From positions 1 through 8,147 of the forward strand of contig NZ_DJDT01000066.1 of the NCBI RefSeq assembly GCF_002432345.1: a DNA stretch of 8,147 bases. The letters are read 5' to 3'. The notes below the pieces were generated by a model, which saw only the letters and a list, made by a program, of their open reading frames with translations, was not told the origin of the DNA and ran no database searches. This document shows positions 5,229 through 8,147 of the stretch, piece by piece (positions within the stretch are counted from its first letter, which is position 1; each line of letters starts with the position of its first letter). A program made the position numbers and the translations under genes. Origin of the DNA: Pedobacter sp. UBA5917. Lineage in GTDB: Bacteria > Bacteroidota > Bacteroidia > Sphingobacteriales > Sphingobacteriaceae.

Positions 5229-6908
5229 ATGTCTGACGAAAAAATAATCTTTTCAATGGCAGGTGTAAATAAAATTTACCCGCCACAAAAACAGGTTTTA
5301 AAAAATATTTACCTTTCTTTCTTTTACGGCGCCAAAATCGGGGTTATCGGTTTAAACGGTTCCGGTAAGTCGTCGCTGTTAAAAATCATTGCAGGTTTAG
5401 ATAAATCTTACCAGGGCGAAGTTGTTTTCTCACCAGGTTATTCAGTTGGTTATCTGGCACAGGAACCTATCCTAGACCCGGAAAAAACCGTACGCGAAGT
5501 GGTTGAAGAAGGTGTTGCAGAAGTAACCGCCATTTTAAAAGAGTACGAAGAAGTAAACGAAGCTTTTGGCTTGGAAGAAAACTATTCTGATGCTGATAAA
5601 ATGGATAAGTTAATGGCCAGACAGGGCGAGCTTCAGGATAAAATTGATTCTTTGGGTGCCTGGGAAATCGATTCTAAACTGGAAAGGGCGATGGATGCTT
5701 TACGTTGCCCGGATCCTGAAACCAAAATCGGTGTACTATCGGGTGGTGAGCGTCGCCGCGTAGCCATGTGCCGTTTGTTGCTTCAACACCCTGACGTATT
5801 GTTACTGGATGAGCCTACCAACCACTTGGATGCCGAAAGTATCGATTGGTTAGAGCAGTTCTTACAAAATTACGAAGGAACCGTTATCGCGGTTACCCAC
5901 GATAGGTATTTCCTTGATAATGTTGCCGGATGGATTTTAGAGCTTGATCGTGGCGAAGGTATTCCGTGGAAAGGAAATTACAGCAGCTGGTTAGATCAGA
6001 AAGCGAAACGTTTGGCACAGGAAGAAAAAACCGAGAGCAAACGCCAGAAAACTTTAGAGCGCGAGTTGGAATGGGTGCGTATGGCGCCAAAAGCACGACA
6101 TGCAAAATCGAAAGCACGTATTGCCAACTATGATAAACTGGCTTCTGAAGATGGAAGAGAAAGGGAAGAAAAACTGGAGCTCTTTATTCCTGCAGGTCCG
6201 CGCTTAGGTAATGTGGTAATCGAAGCTACAAACGTAACCAAAGCCTATGGTGATAAGGTATTGTTCGATAATTTAAACTTCTCATTACCTCCTGCGGGTA
6301 TTGTGGGTATCATCGGACCAAACGGCGCGGGTAAAACCACTTTGTTCCGTTTAATTACCGGGCAGGAAGAAGCCGATAATGGTACTTTCCGCGTGGGTGA
6401 AACTGTTGAGCTTGGTTATGTAGATCAGATGCACAACGATCTGGATGCCGATAAAACCGTTTACGAAAATATTACCGATGGTTTAGATAATATCCAATTG
6501 GGTACAAAAGCCGTTAACGGACGTGCCTATGTTTCTAAATTCAATTTCAATGGTGGCGATCAGCAGAAAAAAGTAGGTGTACTTTCGGGCGGTGAGCGTA
6601 ACCGTGTACATTTGGCCATTACCTTGAAAAAAGGTGCAAACGTATTGTTACTGGATGAGCCAACCAACGATATCGATGTAAATACTTTACGTGCATTGGA
6701 AGAAGCTTTAGAAAACTTTGGTGGTTGTGCCGTGGTGATCAGTCACGATAGATGGTTCTTAGATAGGATCTGTACGCACATCCTTGCTTTTGAGGGCAAT
6801 TCTGAAGTTTATTTCTTTGAGGGTAACTACTCAGATTACGAAGAAAACCGCAAGAAACGTTTGGGTGATGTTACGCCAAAACGCATCAGATACAAAAAAT
6901 TAGATTAG
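5229..6908 (+). CDS. ettA: Energy-dependent translational throttle protein EttA (ABC-F ATPase)
   Basis: The 559-residue protein has two ABC ATPase domains in one chain and no membrane helices, as in ABC-F ribosome factors. The first domain has Walker A GLNGSGKS (41-48), signature LSGGE (170-174), Walker B LLLDEP (191-196, catalytic E195) and switch H224. The second has GPNGAGKT (363-370), LSGGE (452-456), LLLDEP (473-478, E477) and H506. A charged arm insert lies at about 95-145. The interdomain linker (about 250-325, with MAPKARHAKSKARIANYD, then FIPAGPRLGN) is the ABC-F segment that reaches toward the peptidyl-transferase centre. DEPTNHLD in the first and DEPTNDID in the second half, plus a length close to E. 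coli EttA (555), separate it from Uup, YheS and antibiotic-resistance ABC-Fs. Family knowledge: EttA binds the ribosomal E site and couples entry into elongation to the ATP/ADP ratio. The ATG at 5229 fits the family start. It is probably monocistronic, with its own promoter and terminator. Confidence 0.96.
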   Translation: MSDEKIIFSMAGVNKIYPPQKQVLKNIYLSFFYGAKIGVIGLNGSGKSSLLKIIAGLDKSYQGEVVFSPGYSVGYLAQEPILDPEKTVREVVEEGVAEVTAILKEYEEVNEAFGLEENYSDADKMDKLMARQGELQDKIDSLGAWEIDSKLERAMDALRCPDPETKIGVLSGGERRRVAMCRLLLQHPDVLLLDEPTNHLDAESIDWLEQFLQNYEGTVIAVTHDRYFLDNVAGWILELDRGEGIPWKGNYSSWLDQKAKRLAQEEKTESKRQKTLERELEWVRMAPKARHAKSKARIANYDKLASEDGREREEKLELFIPAGPRLGNVVIEATNVTKAYGDKVLFDNLNFSLPPAGIVGIIGPNGAGKTTLFRLITGQEEADNGTFRVGETVELGYVDQMHNDLDADKTVYENITDGLDNIQLGTKAVNGRAYVSKFNFNGGDQQKKVGVLSGGERNRVHLAITLKKGANVLLLDEPTNDIDVNTLRALEEALENFGGCAVVISHDRWFLDRICTHILAFEGNSEVYFFEGNYSDYEENRKKRLGDVTPKRIRYKKLD

Positions 6909-6911
6909 TAC

Positions 6912-6940
6912 AAAGTCCCGATAAAAATCGGGACTTTTTT
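6912..6940 (+). terminator. Strong intrinsic terminator of ettA
   Basis: AAAGTCCCGAT (6912-6922) and ATCGGGACTTT (6927-6937) form a perfect 11-bp stem over the loop AAAA, and the T run continues to 6940. It starts three bases after the ettA stop codon. The A run on the other side of the stem lets it act on the opposite strand as well. Confidence 0.93.
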
Positions 6941-6972
6941 GTTTGAGAGGCGCAATTTGAAAAGCGATTATG

Positions 6973-7017
6973 ACTTCCGAAGTTTAAAAGGCTAGGCGCC
7001 TGGCAAACTTCGGAAGT
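6973..7017. repeat. Long inverted repeat with nested inner stem, between convergent genes
   Basis: ACTTCCGAAGTTT (6973-6985) and AAACTTCGGAAGT (7005-7017) are perfect 13-bp inverted repeats. Between them GCTAG (6991-6995) pairs with CTGGC (7000-7004), with one wobble, over GCGC; the centre is the palindrome AGGCGCCT. Each outer arm is itself nearly palindromic (ACTTC-C-GAAGT). Neither strand has a strong T run, so it looks more like a repeat or structured element than a simple terminator. Confidence 0.85.
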
Positions 7018-7024
7018 TTCTCAA

Positions 7025-7056
7025 AGAGAAGTCATTTTTAAAAACTTGACTTCTCT
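7025..7056. repeat. Second inverted repeat, at the 3' end of the leftward membrane-protein unit
   Basis: AGAGAAGTCA (7025-7034) and TGACTTCTCT (7047-7056) are a perfect 10-bp inverted repeat around TTTTTAAAAACT. It starts seven bases past the stop codon of the leftward gene at 7064, where that gene's terminator would be expected. On the - strand only TTT follows the stem directly (CTCTTTG), so intrinsic termination is possible but weak. Confidence 0.8.
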
Positions 7057-7063
7057 ATAAGCA

Positions 7064-7450
7064 TTAAATAGGTTGTGCAAAAGGATTAGGTTTTTGGCTC
7101 TCTTTCGCTTTACGTTTGCCCCTGAAGAAAAAATATAGGTTGATGAACAACATAATGCCCAGATAAATGGCAAATCCACCTATTTTAGAGCTTAAAGCTT
7201 CAATTAAGTTGCGGTAATCGTTTTCATAGATCGTAATTTTCATAATCAACAGTGCAAAACCGATATTCAGCAGGTAAAAACCCGTTTCGAAAAGTTTATT
7301 TGTTGCATTTGCAATCTCTTCTCTCCCTTTAAAAATATCGAGCATATATACTTTACTGTTTTTAAACAGCGTTTTTGAAACATAAAAAGTCAAAAAAAGT
7401 GCAATTGGTAAATAAACTGCATAGCCGATTAAAATTTTTGTCGTTTCCAT
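7064..7450 (-). CDS. Small three-helix membrane protein, second gene of a tandem pair
   Basis: I cannot assign a function. The 128-residue protein has membrane segments at about residues 7-27 (IGYAVYLPIALFLTFYVSKTL), 56-73 (TGFYLLNIGFALLIMKI) and 91-110 (GGFAIYLGIMLFINLYFFF). It ends in a basic, Pro-rich tail (RGKRKAKESQKPNPFAQPI), probably cytoplasmic by the positive-inside rule. Between helices 1 and 2 lies a hydrophilic stretch ending NKLFETGFYLLNIGF. The neighbouring protein has NKSLLVSYYLVNIGY at the same place, so the two look like paralogues. The ATG at 7450 follows the neighbour's stop by 10 bp, indicating one transcript and probably coupled translation. Paired copies of one small membrane protein often mean a hetero-oligomer; that is inference. 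A 10-bp inverted repeat follows the stop codon. Confidence 0.8.
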   Translation of the reverse strand: METTKILIGYAVYLPIALFLTFYVSKTLFKNSKVYMLDIFKGREEIANATNKLFETGFYLLNIGFALLIMKITIYENDYRNLIEALSSKIGGFAIYLGIMLFINLYFFFRGKRKAKESQKPNPFAQPI

Positions 7451-7460
7451 AATGAAAAGT

Positions 7461-7808
7461 TTAGATTATTAATTTATGTATGGTTTTGGTAAGCAAATAG
7501 ATGTTTAAATAATGAAGTATGGACAATATGCACACAATAGTTGCCACTTTTACCGCCATCACTTCTACCAGTTGCTGCGATGAGGTGATGGTCTCCCACC
7601 CTACCAGGGTCATGGCACAATAGCCGATATTAACCAGGTAATAAGAAACCAATAACGATTTATTGATCTGCTTACAGAGATCCAGATGATCAGGAATCAG
7701 TTCGGCAACAAAAATATTTCCATTACGGTAGCAGATCTTCCCTACCACTACGATAATGAACACGATAACCGTAATAAAAATGCCATATCCGAGTATATTG
7801 TAATCCAT
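7461..7808 (-). CDS. Small three-helix membrane protein, first gene of a tandem pair
   Basis: I do not recognise this 115-residue protein. It has three hydrophobic segments, at about residues 6-26 (LGYGIFITVIVFIIVVVGKI), 52-70 (LLVSYYLVNIGYCAMTLVG) and 84-106 (MAVKVATIVCILSILHYLNIYLL). A soluble loop lies between the first two (RNGNIFVAELIPDHLDLCKQINKS). Layout, spacing and the shared NK-x5-YYLxNIGY-like block match the downstream protein, so a tandem duplication of one family is likely, though overall identity is low. Unlike its partner it lacks a charged C-terminal tail and ends KTIHKLII. The ATG at 7808 is the first in frame. No clear TAnnTTTG box was found in the roughly 60 bp upstream. 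A terminator at 7870-7895 facing the same way implies the promoter lies between it and 7808. Confidence 0.78.
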   Translation of the reverse strand: MDYNILGYGIFITVIVFIIVVVGKICYRNGNIFVAELIPDHLDLCKQINKSLLVSYYLVNIGYCAMTLVGWETITSSQQLVEVMAVKVATIVCILSILHYLNIYLLTKTIHKLII

Positions 7809-7869
7809 AATCTGTATCCCAGTTAGATTTTAATTATTTAACTTTCAGGAAAAATTGAAAATAAAGGTT

Positions 7870-7895
7870 AAAAAAATACGCCCCGCTTGAGGCAT
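7870..7895 (-). terminator. Intrinsic terminator for a gene lying to the right of the window
   Basis: Read on the - strand, ATGCCTC and GGGGCGT form a 7-bp stem with two G-U pairs over the loop AAGC. It is followed by A and a run of seven T. It would end a leftward transcript entering from beyond 8147 and insulate the two-gene unit at 7808-7064. Confidence 0.6.
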
Positions 7896-8001
7896 TTCTT
7901 AAAATGTTTTATGCTCTATTTCCCTTTCACGATGTAAATGTAAATTAAATTTATTAAACTTTCAAATATTATTGAAAATTCATTAAAAAAAATAGATAAA
8001 C

Positions 8002-8108
8002 CCACAAAAGTCGGCAATAGTAGCGAAGTCTGTCTCGAGATAGATCTCTCCCTGCCCGATGCAGGTGGGCGCTCCACTGCGTTCCGGTCGAGATGACGAA
8101 CTTTGTGG
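8002..8108. repeat. Imperfect palindromic intergenic element (REP/MITE-like)
   Basis: The ends are imperfect inverted repeats: 8002-8016 (CCACAAAAGTCGGCA) matches the complement of 8094-8108 (CCACAAAGTTCGTCA) at 12 of 15 positions. Inside are the palindrome TCTCGAGA (8033-8040), AGATCT (8042-8047), and a stem CCTGC-CCGAT-GCAGG (8051-8065). The complement of 8080-8098 reads CGTCATCTCGACCGGAACG. From memory this is the style of high-copy intergenic repeats found in many Bacteroidota genomes, which often yield spurious ORFs with HLDRNAVER-like text. It is richer in GC than the sequence to its left, and no transposase is present. Confidence 0.65.
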
Positions 8109-8132
8109 AACATGGAGTCTCTGCATCATGCT

Positions 8133-8147
8133 AACCAATGAACTAAT
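8133..8147 (+). repeat. Start of an octamer tandem repeat, cut by the window edge
   Basis: AACCAATG (8133-8140) is followed by AACTAAT (8141-8147), which is the same octamer with one C-to-T change and its last base missing at the window end. Fewer than two full units are visible. The call rests on this and on my recollection of AAC(C/T)AATG runs in Sphingobacteriaceae intergenic DNA. Confidence 0.3.

Larger units (their letters stand above)
7809..8147. other. Right-edge intergenic region with terminator and repeats
   Basis: These 339 bp contain no credible gene. From left to right they hold the upstream region of the membrane-protein pair, a minus-strand terminator (7870-7895), an AT-rich stretch (about 7896-8000), a GC-richer imperfect palindrome (8002-8108), and the start of an octamer repeat (8133-8147). 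An open frame across 7916-8113 on the - strand is a product of the repeat. Confidence 0.6.

Noticed and set aside
5229..6908. ABC-F gene as an antibiotic-resistance (ribosomal protection) factor
   Set aside because: Length, the DEPTNDID variant in the second Walker B, the short arm and the linker sequence fit EttA rather than resistance ABC-F proteins, and the context is housekeeping.
6973..7056. Inverted repeats taken as a CRISPR array or a riboswitch
   Set aside because: There are no regularly spaced identical repeats with unique spacers, no cas genes, and the region lies downstream of both flanking genes rather than in a leader.
7916..8113. 65-codon open frame on the - strand across the right-edge repeat
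   Set aside because: It reads through the palindromic element, giving HLDRNAVER-type text typical of translated repeats, and then into AT-rich DNA. It has no domain and no plausible start context.

Overview
The window most likely comes from a Bacteroidota genome of the Sphingobacteriaceae type (Pedobacter-like). Several things suggest this. Start codons sit in A-rich sequence without a clear Shine-Dalgarno. Boxes of the form TAnnTTTG, the Bacteroidota -7 promoter element, occur upstream of genes. The encoded DsbD-type reductase and the other proteins are of the kinds seen in that group, and the intergenic repeat style also fits. The genus cannot be proved from the sequence alone.

Left part (1-3142, all + strand). 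The window opens inside a DsbD-type transmembrane thiol reductase whose N-terminal part lies outside. It is followed by a convincing intrinsic terminator (about 1300-1332). Next come a classical short-chain dehydrogenase/reductase (1463-2275) and, 69 bp on, an AraC-family regulator (2345-3142). The two may form a small redox/regulator unit.

Middle part (3152-5228). An uncharacterised four-helix membrane protein with a long hydrophilic tail (3171-4052, - strand) converges on the AraC gene, with a 9-bp hairpin at the junction. It diverges from a gene for a small secreted protein of unknown function (4358-4906). A 322-bp space then holds a 14-bp tandem duplication, a 19-codon hydrophobic ORF, and the best promoter match in the window (TTTG-N18-TATCTTTG), which probably drives the next gene with a leader of about 100 nt.

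Right part (5229-8147). The best-identified gene is ettA (5229-6908), an ABC-F ATPase that gates the first steps of translation elongation. It ends in a textbook terminator. Two large inverted repeats built from ACTTC/GAAGT blocks separate it from a convergent two-gene unit on the - strand (7808-7461, then 7450-7064). This unit encodes two small three-helix membrane proteins that look like tandem paralogues. A minus-strand terminator (7870-7895) isolates that unit from whatever lies to the right. The right edge holds a roughly 107-bp imperfect palindrome resembling the high-copy intergenic repeats of Bacteroidota, then the start of an octamer repeat that runs off the window.

Overall this is mostly housekeeping and conserved-hypothetical chromosome. 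No CRISPR array, tRNA, rRNA, transposase, phage gene or toxin-antitoxin module is visible. The most interesting signals are the intergenic repeats, the ettA leader, the tandem membrane-protein pair, and the tailed membrane protein. None amounts to a demonstrated new system.
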